64,000 nucleotides of DNA, taken from assembly GCA_000708835.1 (NCBI GenBank), contig DF237367.1, positions 16,955 to 80,954 of the forward strand. The letters are read 5' to 3'. The notes under the pieces are model-generated. The model was given only the letters and a program-made list of their open reading frames with translations, did no database searches and was not told where the DNA came from. Position numbers and translations under genes: made by a program. Origin of the DNA: Klebsormidium nitens. Taxonomy: Eukaryota > Streptophyta > Klebsormidiophyceae > Klebsormidiales > Klebsormidiaceae. This document shows, in pieces, positions 33,601-46,327 of this stretch. Numbering within the stretch: the first letter of the stretch is position 1; every line of letters begins with the position of its first letter.

Positions 33601-36600
33601 GGACGTCCGAACGGCTGAGAGCATCCAGAGCGCGCCCCCACCCTTCCCTCCCCCGAGCGATCCCCTGTCTTCCTGGTCGATACGCGCACTCGTCTGTTCC
33701 TTGCCCCCAGCTTGTTTATTCTCCGACTCTCTATGCTCCGCCGGAGTCCGTTCTCTCGGGCCCAACTGGATCCCGAACTGCTGCAATTGCTCCTGTATCT
33801 TCCCCAGCGCCGCTTTCGCATCGCCCGCTTCCGGTTCCGGGTCCGGAGAAACATTCCGCTCTTCCGCCTTGGTCTCGCCCGGAACGCTCCCCCCCTCTCC
33901 GCTTGCACCCGGGGTACCGCCAACCCCCTGGGCCGAGAGATTGCGACTCTCTGCCCCTTTACTGCCTGCTTTTTGCCCCCGCTGCTCCTTTAATTTTATC
34001 CGGTGGGCCAACTCTTTCGCCTCGCGCAGCAGCCACTCTAGCCGCGCCGCGTCCGCATCTTCCTCCGTCCCCCCACCCCTAGCTCCTTCCGGTTCCGTTT
34101 CCGTTTTCTTACCCGCCTCCTCCGCATCGACTCTCTTTTTGATCGCGTCCCACCGAGCGCGCCGCGCCCGCAGGACTTCCTCCCGGCTCGCGTGCTCGCC
34201 GACGTCACCGTCGGTGCTGACGTCACCCTCGCTACGTGGCAGCCCCTGGAGCTCCTCCACAACCGCCTCGCAGTCCCGATCCACCGACCCTCGTTCTTCC
34301 CGCTCGACTCTGATTGGTGACCAACCACATTGTTCCAGGTAAACCCCCTCGAAACCTGGCGGCAAATCCGGTCCCTCGTCCTCTGCCCAATCTGCCGACT
34401 GCTCCTCGGGGGCTAACTCCATATCTTCCGCTGGCCCTTCCATAGGTTCCCTGGCGTTCGAAGGTGTCACTTGTTCGGGCGGGGTCGCCGCTAACCCGCC
34501 TGCTAACCCATTCTCCGGCGCGTCTAGTGGCTCGTCCTCGTCTTCGATTTCGACTGGTGGCGGTTCGTTCAGATCGAACAGAAACGGCCTCTTCTTTGGT
34601 TCCGGCAGGTCGTTCAAATCGAACCGTTTGACCGCGCTTTCTTCCTTAATCGCCTCCGACTCGAACGATTTTTCTTTAACCGCCTCCGACTCCGCTTCGC
34701 CCACATCTAGTTTCGTTCCAGTCGGACCCGCCTCTCGTCCCAAAGTCTCTCCCTTGAGTGGCTCTTCTTTCGCGGGCGCCGTCACTTCGTCCTCGGCAGG
34801 GCCGCAGGCCTTATTTACACCACCCGCCCCCAACCCAACCCCCTCATTCACATCGCTGGCGAACGTTACACCCAGCTCTCCCAACCAAACCCCCTCTTTC
34901 ACACCGCCCTCCGCAACTCTTTCAGTCTTGCAGAAACCGCCCCCTCCTGATTCAGTCCCCTTTCTCACGCCCTCCCCGTACCCATCCGCCTCAGTCACAC
35001 CCTCTCCCAACTCCCCTTTCACCGAACTCACCCCATCGACACTCGCCAGCTCGACGTCCGTCCCCCTTTGCACTTCAGCAGGCGCCGTACTGTCCGGGCT
35101 TAATCTCAAACACCCCGGTTCAACAGTCTCCACCCACCCACCCTCTTCCGTTGGGCTCTTCTCTTGCCTCACAGCCATTTCCCGGTCTCTTGTTTCCCCC
35201 TTTGCCGCCACCTCCCGGTCTTTGAGCTCCCGCTCTGAGGCTCCGTCCTTCTCCTTCGCTTCGGCTCGGGGCGTTTCTTGCCCCGGAGCTCTCTCCCGAT
35301 CACCGGAGAAAGACCGGCCGCTCCTGTCTTTGCCCCGAGGCGTGTCGTGCTTTTCTCCCTTTCGATCGATGCTCCGTTCCTTTCTGCCGAGCGAGCGCTC
35401 GCGAGAATTTGCGCGCGCTCCCCGCCTTGACTCTGACGGCGAGCGGTGACGGTGACCGTTATCGCGGTCCTTGCGCATCCACTCGAGCTTTTCCCGGTAG
35501 AGGGGGCGGTACAAATCTTCGCAGCCCAGCCGGCAGTGACCGGGGACAAGCGCTTGATCCTGCAAGAAAATTTTGAAGCTGAGCGTCTGATAAGGTACAA
35601 GCTTGCTTTACCCCAAAAGGCCACCCGTTATTTTTGGCCCATAAAGCTACCCAAGACTTGATAGCAGCCCAATAGCAGCAAGGCTTAGTCCTGACATGTG
35701 GGCTCACAGACAAACCTTCAAGGAGGTTCAAATGAGGTAGGCAAAAGGGTGTGGAAAATTCGATTAGTCGGGGTTCTGCCCGACTTCGCCTTTTGGGCCT
35801 ATTAGGACGAGTTTGATGCAGACGTGCCAATAACAGAAAGCACGAAATAGACACCTGCTTAAAAAAGGTAGAGGGCGTAATGTTGATCACAGGTCTCAAT
35901 GTAGAACCGAGCACTTTCGCTTAAGAAAAGGTTTGGCAGACGTTTAAGATCCGCTTATTGCTGCAGCCTGCAGAGAAAGGGAGTGAACGATGTCGGCTAG
36001 ACTGTTGCACATACAAGACTTAAACAACGTACGAAGACTGGGCTCGGGCTTCACGAAGTATGCCACGCCAAATAACTTGCAAAGTTGCACCATCGGAAAT
36101 ACACGATAACGTGGTGCCCTGCCTCTTCGTGGGCGTCACGCAAGCATCATCTTTTCTGCACTTTGTAAATGCATATGTTTTCAACTACAGGCCGGAGGGT
36201 TTCAGTAGGTCAGTTGGCGGAACGAATACGCTAATAGTTGTTGGTTTCCTGACATGCATGACCGACTGTTCGGTTTCTCCCTGCATGGTAGTCTCAATCT
36301 AGTAAAACGACACAGGAGCTCAGACACGGGCTGTTCAACCAACAGAATATTCAGTGATCGCCCACGGAATTCTCGTGTATGAACGTCGGAGGTACGTCGA
36401 ACCAGAATCAGCAAATGATAGCGGTCTCCTCGAGCAACTTTCTCGTATCTCGTCTGGACTCTGCAAAAGCAGGGCTCCGGCTTACCCATAGCTGTCCCTT
36501 AACATTGGATTACCAATTGAAGGTAAAAGGAAACATCGATAAACCTAGAATCAGGACGTTTTCCCATAAAGCCCACGGTATAGGCCATCCCCTTGGTTGC

Positions 36601-39600
36601 CCCTTGTCACTTCTTCCGAGCGATTTAGGGTTTATGGTCTTAGGGTTCCAGTGCTCACCTGGTCTGCCATATACAGCACACGCGCCACTTGCTCCATGCT
36701 CTCTAGCCGGAGCAGCAGGCTCCTCTTCACTTTTATCGGGTTGTCAACCACCTTTAACCCTCCCTTTAACCCCAGCCTGCGCGCGCGCGGCCCGCCCATC
36801 TGCTCTATGAGGTCGCGCACAAAGCCATGCCGAAAGCGCGCGTCGCCGAAAAGCGCGGGGTTAGGGCCCGTAACCCAGAGATTACGCAGGCGCGGATCGA
36901 AGCTGCGCTTTTCAGCCGCCCAGTCGGCCTCGAAACGCGCCCGCGCCCGTTCCTCCTTGCGGCTTATTTCTCGCGCGGGGGACAGGCTGCGCTTGTTTCG
37001 TTCGGACGACCGGTCCGGTCGGATTCCGGCCGCCCGTTCCGTCCGCTTTTCCCCCGACCCGCCCTGAAAACCTTTTTCCAGAGCCCGCTTCGGCGCCCGT
37101 TCTGGGCTCCTGTCAGACCTTCTTTCTCGCCCTCTTTCAGCCCGTCGTTCTTCTCTCGACGCCCCTCGTTCGCGACTCCTGTCCCGCCTTTCTCTCCCCC
37201 GTTCTAGTTCCGGCTCCCCAGTCAGCGCCCTCGCCCCTTCCCGGCTTGCCTCCGCTCTCGCTTTCTTCCTTTCGACCTGCTCCGCTCTATTCCTGTCTCT
37301 CCGATCCTGCCGCTCCCGTTCCTGCTGGCGAACCAGCAGCGCCTGGATCCGGGCCTCGTTTCCGTCCGCGGCTTCCTCTTTTGGCTGCCGCGAACCGTCA
37401 GCGCCTTCCCCCACAGGGCCTCCTTTTTCCTCCCCCTTCTCCGCCGGCGCGGGCTTCTCATCCGTATCCTTCGAACGCTCTCTTATCCCCTTTGAGACGC
37501 TCTTCTCCTTCGCCCCTTCCAATACCCGCTCTCCGCAAACATTCTCCTTGCTGACGTCACTCACCTTTGACGTCTCCTCGGCACTCCCCCCCTCCGTCTC
37601 CAAATCCATTGGGGCCGAAGCTTGTTCCACGGGATCCCCCCCGTTGGACTGGCGCGATTCCGGCCCCCCAGAAGCGACCCCCGAAACCCCCTGTGACCCT
37701 TCGACAGATTTCTCGAACCCCGGGGGACGGTCTGCTTCTTTCTCCAGGTGAGCTCCTTTTTCCCCATCTGGCGCCTCCTTAGGCTGCCACGTGGCGGCCC
37801 CTGGTCCGTCCATCCCCGGACCCAACCCAGAACTTGGATCATCTGCGCGTGGCCCCACTAACCCGCTCCCTCTAGCCGGCGCTTTCCTGTCGCTTAACTC
37901 CGGAAGGGTTTCGGTTAGCAGTAATCGCGGGGCGTCGGTTAACTCAGCCACAAATGCATTCCGGCCAGCAGCCGGTTGATTGGCGTCGTCGACTAAACCG
38001 GAAGCGCCAGGTGGGTTCGAAAGGACCGCCTCGTTCCCAGGCTCTGCGAGCTCGGCGCCCGCGCTTTCCGGCCGGTCAAGCTGCCCCTGAGGCGACACCT
38101 CCGCTTTTCTCCCATCTCTAGTTGCTTGCACTTCTTGAGCAGGGGATAGTATCTCAGTACCGGTTCCAGCCATTGTCCCCCCCTCGCCCACCTCGGCCTT
38201 CGGCTCCGATGAGCTATTCCCCGCCGTTCTCTTATCCCCCGCACTTATGCCGTCCCCCAGCATGACGACACCGAACAGCGCGCTCTCGGCAAGAGTCTCG
38301 TCGAAGTCGATGCCCCGCGCCCTGAGACCTTTTCCAAGAAGCGTCTTAAGAGTTGTATATGACATTATGTACAGAGAGGCGTTTCGAGTTTGGCCATCCT
38401 CGTCGGTGCAGGCGGGGATGTCGGCGATTGACGCTGTGCCGGGTGCCAGAGAGTTGCCCTGAAAGTGAAAACATTTGGGGTCAAATTTGGCACCTTCAAG
38501 GCGTGTCAGAAGGCTTTTGCAAAGGCTATGAAGCTGAGCAAGTTAAGATCAACAAGAACCTCCAAGAAGAGTCTTCGTGCCAGAGACAAGTACGTGAGTC
38601 ACAAACCGCCTGAAGGGGTTGCAAGAGGAATCACACAACTTCTGAACTGAAGGCTCTAGCAACGAAGGGCAGCTGTGTGTTGGAATTGCATTCCAACGCG
38701 GCCTCCCTTCGTTATTCTGAACGACACGCGTTCATTCAATCAAAAGCTGCTGCGTTTCTTGCTCGACCGACCATTAATGGAGGCACACTGCTTTGACGGG
38801 CCATCTAAGCAGGCACAGGGAAACAACGAGAAGCTGTTTGGCAAGTGCGCAAAAGACAAGCTTTGGCGCGCCACTAGAGTTTGCCAGTGACCGTGACGAG
38901 TCAATCACTGGCTTCGGCACTTAAAGAGCCAGCTCAAGCAGTGTCCACACGTGTCAGCGCAAACGCAGAGTTTGAGCGCCAGCACCTCTATGAGCTACCT
39001 TTTGCGCTCATCCACATGCTGAGAACGGGCAGGGTCACAAACCGCCCCAGGCAAAAATGGTTACAACCGGTTCCATGCTCCGAGGGCAGCCTGGCCCTTC
39101 CGCCCAAAACCCAAACCTTGATAGCCTTGACCCAAGACGGGTTAGTAACAAGGTTAAGTGGTTTTTGTCCCAGGGCGGATGTCCTCAGACCACGTTCTGG
39201 AGGCCTGGTTAAGCTGATTTTACAGCCATTTTAGCCTTAACCTATACTTCGTTACGTATTTAACCTGCTACGTTTATGAACCGAGGATCTTCAGGCGCCC
39301 GGTAGAGTAGTATCAAGCAATCTGAGCCGTCCAATCGTGGAGATTGGTATCGTACGGCGGGGAGCATATTTTTCGGCATTTGAGTGGCGGTTTGTGACCC
39401 TGAGCACGGGTAACTTTCTCAAGCAGCAGACTATTTTCCTGCAACTTGGACAAAACGGGCAGAGCAGACCACTCACTAAGCCGGCAAAGGGTGGCGTAGA
39501 TGCGCCGTCCGGACCAGCGCTCTGCTTGGCTGACGTCAGGAGCAGGATTGGATCCTCGATATCGTCCACCGCCTTGGCTTTCAGGTCCCTGCAAACAGAC

Positions 39601-42600
39601 GCAAGAGGAGAACGGGAAACTGTTCCATCTCGATCGTTGCTGTTGAGAAAAAGCTCAAAAAAGTAGATAAGAGGACAGTACTGGGACTGGTTGGTCACTC
39701 AGCAGGGTAGGGTGGGTGCGGCTAAGGAGCGCGTCATTTGTTACTTTCTGAATTTCCTCCTTTCGAAGATCAGATGTACTAAAAGTAATGATTCGCCAAA
39801 TTCGACGATCACGATTGGCCCGAAAGAATGCAGAGTCGCCGAGAATGCTTCGGGGTGTGCAGAATGCTGGTTTCAAATCAAGAACCGCAAGCCCGAAAAC
39901 CTGTTCGGCTATGTGTAAAGGGCCCGAGCTTAAGAGACAGATTTCGGCCGTCTCGTTGCACGCGCGACCATACAAGACAGTATTTGCTCAAAATTGAAAA
40001 AGAAACGTACTAGGACGCGGAGGCCGTTACGAGAAGCGGAGCAAACAAACAAGTGGCCACAGACCTGGTCGTTGTGCTCTGCAAACGACACAAACCCTGG
40101 GCCTATCGATTCACGAAGCAGAACCTTGAGGCAAGCGTATCAGATAATTCTCTTTCTTTTCACGAATGGAGATCAGCTGTGGTCTGACATGCATGTCTCT
40201 CTGTCTAAGACAGTTTGCGAAAGATAACGAACAGTTCCGAGAAGCAACAGAGGCCCGCCCGGAGATCCGAGCACTCCGGACTCCTGCGAGTTGCAATCTA
40301 CAGGCGAACCCTTTTCAAACGGAAAGAATATCGTCCGATTCACTCACCTATCGACCGGTACCGTCCCCGTCAAATCAATCCGCTCTGCCGGCAGCGTCCA
40401 TATCCGCTCCCCCCCTTTCCCTAGCGCCCGTGCCTCCACCCTAGCTTTCATCTCCCCCCCACTCCAGATCCCCCCCCCCCAGACCAGCTTTTTGTCCCGC
40501 TTAGCAGACCCCCCCGCCGCCGACGAACTGCTCGGGACCGGGGGATTCTTCGGTTCACCCGCCAGCTGCTTCCGCTCGCCCCCCGTAACATTTGGCTTTC
40601 CCCCATCCCGGCTGACGTCAGCGACTCTGGAGGCGCCGGGGGCCTGCGCGTGGCGCCGTCCAAGTGGGATCAGTGCGGTGACGTCAGCGCGCCGCTGCTT
40701 GCTGACGTCACCCAATCTGGCGGCACCGGGTAATGTCTGCGCGCTGGGGTCAGCACGACGCCCTTGCTCGGGGGGTCTCTCTCTAGGATCCCTTGCGACC
40801 CCCCATCCGCTGCGTGCTGTTTCACCCCTAGGGCTGGGATCCTTGACGGGGTGGGTGGGAATACCCCCTGGGTGAAGCGGGCGAGGCCACGAGTTGGGGG
40901 ATCCCTGGGGGGGCGGTTTGCCTGCGGCGCCCGGGTGTTGCGGAGCAAGTCTTTCCGGGTGCGGTATCGCACGTTCTGGAGGGGGGGGATGCTGTGGCGG
41001 GGGGGGAACAAACGACGGCTCCATTCCGCGTGCTGACGACACTGGCGGTTGTCGGTAATCCGCACGCCGGGAGTCGTTTACCATCCAGTGGCCCTGCCAG
41101 TGATGTGCCGGGGGTCTGCTGGTGTCAAAGTGCCTGTCTAACCATTGGGCCTGTGGCCTTGACGCCGCAGGAGGGGGGCCGTCAGGCAGTGGGGGAGCAA
41201 AGGGAGAGACCCGTGGAGGGTTGTGGCTTGAAGGGTGGGGGTTGACGGGGGGTGCGGGGTGGGGAACCGGGACTGCTCTATGGTAGGCGGTGTTACCCTG
41301 CAGAGGGTTCGACACAGTCTTTAGAAGCGTTAGTGCTGCATAAACGGATTTCAGATTGCTTCGGTCATTGCATTGTAAAGCTGACTTGAGCATCCTGCGC
41401 AATCAAGAACTCCCAAGCACCTTCAAAAAGGTAGAAGGGTTCACAAAGGATTCTTAGACTCACTGCTACGGGGTTATGAGATCCTCCAGCGACCTCATGT
41501 CTTCACAGAGCAAACGAGTCACGCAAGATTGTAATGACTTGCCCGGTTATTGTATCACAATCATCCAAGCGCTTCGCTGGGCAATGAAGATCTTCTTTGG
41601 CTTCTCTGCTTCAGGTTGTAACAAAAAGGAAAGGAAAATCTGAAACGAGATTCAGCATCAGAGGGAAGAGACGACAAATCGATCGACGCCGAGATGAGTG
41701 AGTGGTATCTCCAAGCTTGGACGTCGTAAACAGGAGGCTCTCAAAGAATCCATAACCTACGGACGGAAAATATTTCCAGGTTTCAAAAAGCATCATTGCT
41801 TTAGAGGAAGACATGGAGACTTCGTGATGCAACATCGACTTGGTGCAAGCTTTCAAATACTAACAAGAGTCGCCTCACTGAACTGAAGATCCAGAGATGA
41901 GGAATACGCTTCACGTTTTGCGGACATCTGCTCACCTTGGCTCCTCCAGTTGAAGAGCCGGGGGCTTCTCGCGGGGCAGCCGGAGGTGGGACCGGGGGGG
42001 TTGCTTTCGCCCGCGAATCGCCCCTCTGGAGAGGTTTGTTCGAAGCACTACCCGTCGGAGAGGCCGGCATCTCTGGGCTAACCCGCGCGGCGGTCCCCTT
42101 AATGATCGGTTTAACGTCCACAGGCTCGTCGAGATTCTCCGCCTTTGGGACTTTCAATGGCGCCGGCTGTTTGAGCAGACTTTGAACCGAGTGCTTCGCA
42201 GGCGGAGCATTGGGGTCGTTCTGAGACTTGTTGGCGACGGGAACAGTGGGTGGTGCGGTTAACGAACTGGCAAGGGTTTTCAGGAGCTCCCCTGTGGTGG
42301 AAATGCGCCCCAGCCTCTCAACCCCCTCTACACCTCTCCGTTCGGTTTCCGTTCTCCCCCCCTGCGCTGCAGCACCTGCGCCGCCCCCGCTTTCCGCCCC
42401 TCGTTCTTTTCCGCCTTTTAATGGCGTGTTTGTTGACCGACCTGCTTGGCCAGCCATTCCCTCACGCTGAGGACTTCTGACACGTGGCTGGCTTTTACTC
42501 AACGACACTGCGTCCTTTAGCGGCGACGCTGACTTCCCATTTCGCCCCGGTTTCTCTCCCCCGTCTTTACAGCCCTTTCCTCCGAGTTTACACCCTGCCC

Positions 42601-44370
42601 ATCGGACCCCTTTTTGCCAGCTGGCGAACCCTCTTTCCTTCCAAGAACTTCCGCTTCGCGTCCTACCTGTGCCGCCTTCTCGCTTGCCAGACCCCCCTTG
42701 GATGACGGACCTTTTTCCGGTTCGCCCAGCCCCACTGCTCCGCTCCTCGCTTCTACCTTTGCGCGCAGCACAAGCGCACGTCTGCCCCCGGCCAGCTTCG
42801 GTTTCTTGTCGACCGGCCCGCTAGGAACCCCCCCGGGAAAGCTCCTCTTGGCGGGCAGCGTCATAAATCCTAACGGCGCTTTGAACTGGTGAGGATCCTG
42901 TTGGGCTGGAACCGCCTCACCCCAGGAAACCGAAGCACCTCCGCCCCTCTCGTTCTCCAATTGGCCCTTCGTCAGTTGAGCTAGAAACTGTCCAAGGGGC
43001 ACTTGCGCCGACCCCGAGACCCCACCCTCTCCCACAGCCCCGACAGCCACCTTTTCATGCACTTCTCCCACGCCTTTGCCGTCAATTCCCGCTTTTCCAC
43101 TCCTCTCCGACGGCCCACCTTTCTCCATCACATTATCGACCCTTGCCTCTTCCCCTCCCAGCGCCTTCAGGGGCGCTTTTGCCTTGTGCTTGCCCACCTT
43201 TCCGATCTTGGCCAGGGGCACATCCTCGATTGACTCACCGCTCGTCGTCCGATCCAGCTTTCTCTTGCCGGCCTGCCTTGCTTGCCCCTTCCCAATCGAA
43301 CCCACCCCGTTCGCTTCGGGCTCCAAACCTTTTTCCACTCGCATACCTCCAATGCCAATGCCTGCGCCAGCTGTCACCACTCCACCGCCAGCTGTAATCG
43401 CGACCCCGCCAGCTGTCACTGCACCCCTGCCAGCTGTTGGCCCGTCCTGGCCAACGCTTTTCCCCAACGCAGCAGCTGCTGCCCGGCCGTGACCAGCTGT
43501 TCCTGTCCCTTTCCCGCCCCCCTCATTTTCCAGCTGGTTTGAAGCGCCTTCGTTCTTCTCGGGCGATGCTAACTTCCATATGGTGTCTCCATCCTCGCTT
43601 TCCCCAGCCATGACCCACCTGGGGGGCGCTTCCAACGGCACTGCGTTCCTTTTGGCAGCGGCTGACTTTGACGGACGGCCCCGCTTCTTCTTCTTCGGAC
43701 TGGGCTCCCTTTTCGCCCCACCCACACCTGACGCCTTCGCAGGCATCTCCACCTTCTTTGTGGCTTTCACCGATGGAGACGCCCCAGAGACCATGTCAAG
43801 TGGGTCCGCTTCCTTCCCGATACCCCCCATCGGCAAGGACGAGCCCACCAAAGCCTTCTTCTTAGGTCTTCCAACCTTTTTCTTGCCGCCAGCTGGCGCT
43901 GGCCTTTCCGGCGCTTTTGCTTCTGCTTCAGGCACTAATGCGGAAGGCCCCCCGGCAGGATCCCCCCTGGACCCCTCTCCATCGTTCTCTACTGCTTTGG
44001 GGGGGCCCTTCTTCTCCTGCGGTGGCCCACCCAACCCCCCCTGCCCTAGTTTCTGCACCGCTGTTGTCGTGTTCAGCTTCTTTAGGGGGGCTGCCGGCTT
44101 CAGGTTTCGGGTGGGGCCTCCCAGCCACCCCCTTGAAACCACTTTCTTCCCGCTCCCTCGTCCCCCCCCGCACGTGACCATTTTCTGCTTTGGGCCCCCC
44201 TTTGCCGGGGCCCCGCGCCCCATAGTCCCCCCATTTGCCGTTGGGATTTTGGGTTTTGAAGCCCCCCCAATTCCAGGTGAGTTTCGTAGATTGACGAGTT
44301 CCAGTTTCTGGCCATCTTTGTCGTGCGCCTCAATGAGCTCGATCTCATCGTCGCTCTCTTCTTCCGCCAT
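30604..44370 (-). CDS. Giant nuclear-type protein: AT-hooks, RS-rich blocks, EAR-like motifs
   Basis: Six exons in transcript order: 44370-41936, 41297-40348, 39588-39477, 38458-36659, 35559-33045 and 32356-30604. Phases match at all five junctions (0, 2, 0, 0, 2), giving about 3,190 residues. The start MAEEESDDEIELIEA has a good context (GAAGATGG). Two AT-hook cores, VGRPKKK (about residue 166) and KRGRPSK (about 229), suggest DNA binding. Arg/Ser/Glu-rich stretches occur in exon 4 (about 36930-37260) and exon 5 (about 35290-35470), as in splicing-related proteins. RFDLNDLP and FDLNEPPP (about 34555-34630) resemble the DLNxP EAR co-repressor motif. LRNLWVTGPNP...LLLRLESMEQVARVL at the end of exon 4 could be a degenerate RNA-binding fold. 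Two homopolymer frame breaks occur, at 42558-42562 and 33470-33475. I cannot name the family. A chromatin or transcription role is inference. Confidence 0.65.
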
Positions 44371-46327
44371 CTTCAGAACCGGGCTGCAGGGGGGGGAAAC
44401 AACAGTTGTTCGTAAAGAACCTTTTCATGTAACAGAATCGAGGAACAGGGGGAAAAGTGGGAGTTGATTGTACAGGCAGCTAAACTCCCTCAGGTACTTG
44501 TTTGTACAACACACTGAGCACAACGCACCAAGAAACGCTGGAAAGGTCACTGCATATTTTGCAACATATCCAATCTCTTCGCTGTCCCACTTTCTATACC
44601 TTGAATAGGACAGAGTTCAGCTCCAATTTGACCAGCCCTTTGATGGCGGCATCTCATGCAGTCGCACTTCGAGACGTACAGGGGCGCACAGGCTGCCCAG
44701 ACTGATGGCCTTTATCCTTCCAACAGAAGCATGCTGGTGATTGGGCAAGGACTTTTAAGCGGTGAGTTCTCCAGCTCAAAAGGAAGAGCATGCAATGCAG
44801 CTGCTCAATCGAAGCTCACACAAGACATGAAAGCAGAGTGTGCATTTCTGTGTGTTTACCTGGCGCCTTATCTGTCAAGCTTCAGATGTTCCAACCCTGT
44901 CCGGCTGTCAATGTCCTGTCCACTCAGATATTGGGCAAACGCTTGGCCGCCTCAGGGGCAGGATGCAGACGCCACGAAGCGCCCAGGCCCAGGGCCAAGG
45001 CCATGGTCGATCCATCACCTCGAGGCTAGCCACGGTCTACCGACTCTAAGACTACAGCCTGAGCTAGACAAAGCCCGCGTGAAACCTGACGTTTGATCCG
45101 AGCAGACAGGAGACTCATGGGACTCATGCCACATGTGAGAAATAATGACTCGAGTTGGTACCCGGTGCTCGGAAGACAGCCCACTGAGGCCTTGTGGCCT
45201 GGAGAATCTCAAACACGTAGTCTACAAAGGACGCCGAACAAGGCAGCGTGGTGACACGGAAGACGACAAGTTATTGCCCGGTAGATCGACAGCCTCGGCT
45301 TTTCACACCTCCTGAGATCCTGATTTCAGCAGGGATCAGCCTCTCGACTCTTGAGCAGACTGCATGCAGTCTTCAATATTCAGAGAGACTGCAAGTTGCA
45401 ACAGCAAGAGAGAGGCGCGCGTCTAAGAAGAGCTCACCATCGCTTTGGAGCGTCTCGATTGGTGTAAGAGTCCTCTGCTGGACGGAAGACCCAAGAGATA
45501 CAAGTCCTTCAAGTATCAGCATACCTGGTGGCGCTGAGCAGAAGCCAATGCTGAGCAGTTGCGCTGTTTGATACTTGCCTTGAGCGCCCAGTGTGCAGGT
45601 GAGCAACTTGCAGAACTCTTTTAAAGCCTGTGCCAAAGAAATCTTGTCTCAAGGTTTACCTGGAAATCTTGAGGTGACCCCTGTACGTGGATTTTGACTG
45701 CAAAAATTCCAATTTCACCCTCATGTAAGATTGTTCATGTCCCGTTCTGCAAGTGTCAACATTCACGCCCTCTGCATGCACGCTTACAAAAAAGCGCAGG
45801 CGAATCTGCAGCATTGCTCTTACAATGAGCTCTTTGTTGAGCCAGTGGTGTGACTTTTGCATCTGTGGGGCATCCAGCTAGTCTTAACAAAAAAGGCACT
45901 CCCCCTTGCTTATTTGCAACTCAACAATCTTTCGTCTGCAATCAATGCGGTGCTCCATGGCCAGCTCGTTGCCATTGATTACTGGGAATCGCATTGCCAA
46001 GAACTTGCAACTCATATTAGTCTGGTCGCGCTGGTCACATTCTTTCTTGGGCCTGTTCTGCACACAGTGGGGGCAACCGGTGAGATGACTCTCTGGTCAA
46101 AACACACCGGCTAGATTTCAGTATCTTCACAGCTCGCTTACAGTCAAAGGCATAATATGTGTCTGATATGGTGGTGTATCCAAGTAAACAATGAAAGCCG
46201 CCTGCGCTTTCTCCTGCCAGCTGATGAAAAAGACTTCTGGTTCTCACTTTGCAGAAAGACCAGCTTTTTGGATGCTACTCCCTACAAAAACTCCAAATCT
46301 CCACTTCCTTTTTTTCAGGACCGAAAA
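44371..46327. other. Intergenic: promoter of the giant gene and 5' leader of the GAY-repeat gene
   Basis: The left part holds the promoter of the minus-strand giant gene. A pyrimidine tract and acceptor (TTTTTTTCAG) end at 46318, ten bases before the ATG at 46328, so the plus-strand gene probably has an intron in its 5' untranslated region. An ORF at 44656-45096 (+) has no domain or splice context and is not annotated as a gene. Confidence 0.45.

Noticed and set aside
33284-35449. Long plus-strand ORFs (352 and 273 codons) opposite the giant gene
   Set aside because: They are antisense shadows of GC-rich exon 5, full of Ser/Pro/Arg and without splice chain, whereas the minus frame joins five exons in matching phase.
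43580-44467. Plus-strand 295-codon ORF
   Set aside because: Antisense to exon 1 of the giant gene, which has a good start, AT-hooks and continuous splicing.
44656-45096. Plus-strand 146-codon ORF
   Set aside because: Mixed composition, overlapping alternative ORFs in other frames, no domain and no splice or promoter context.
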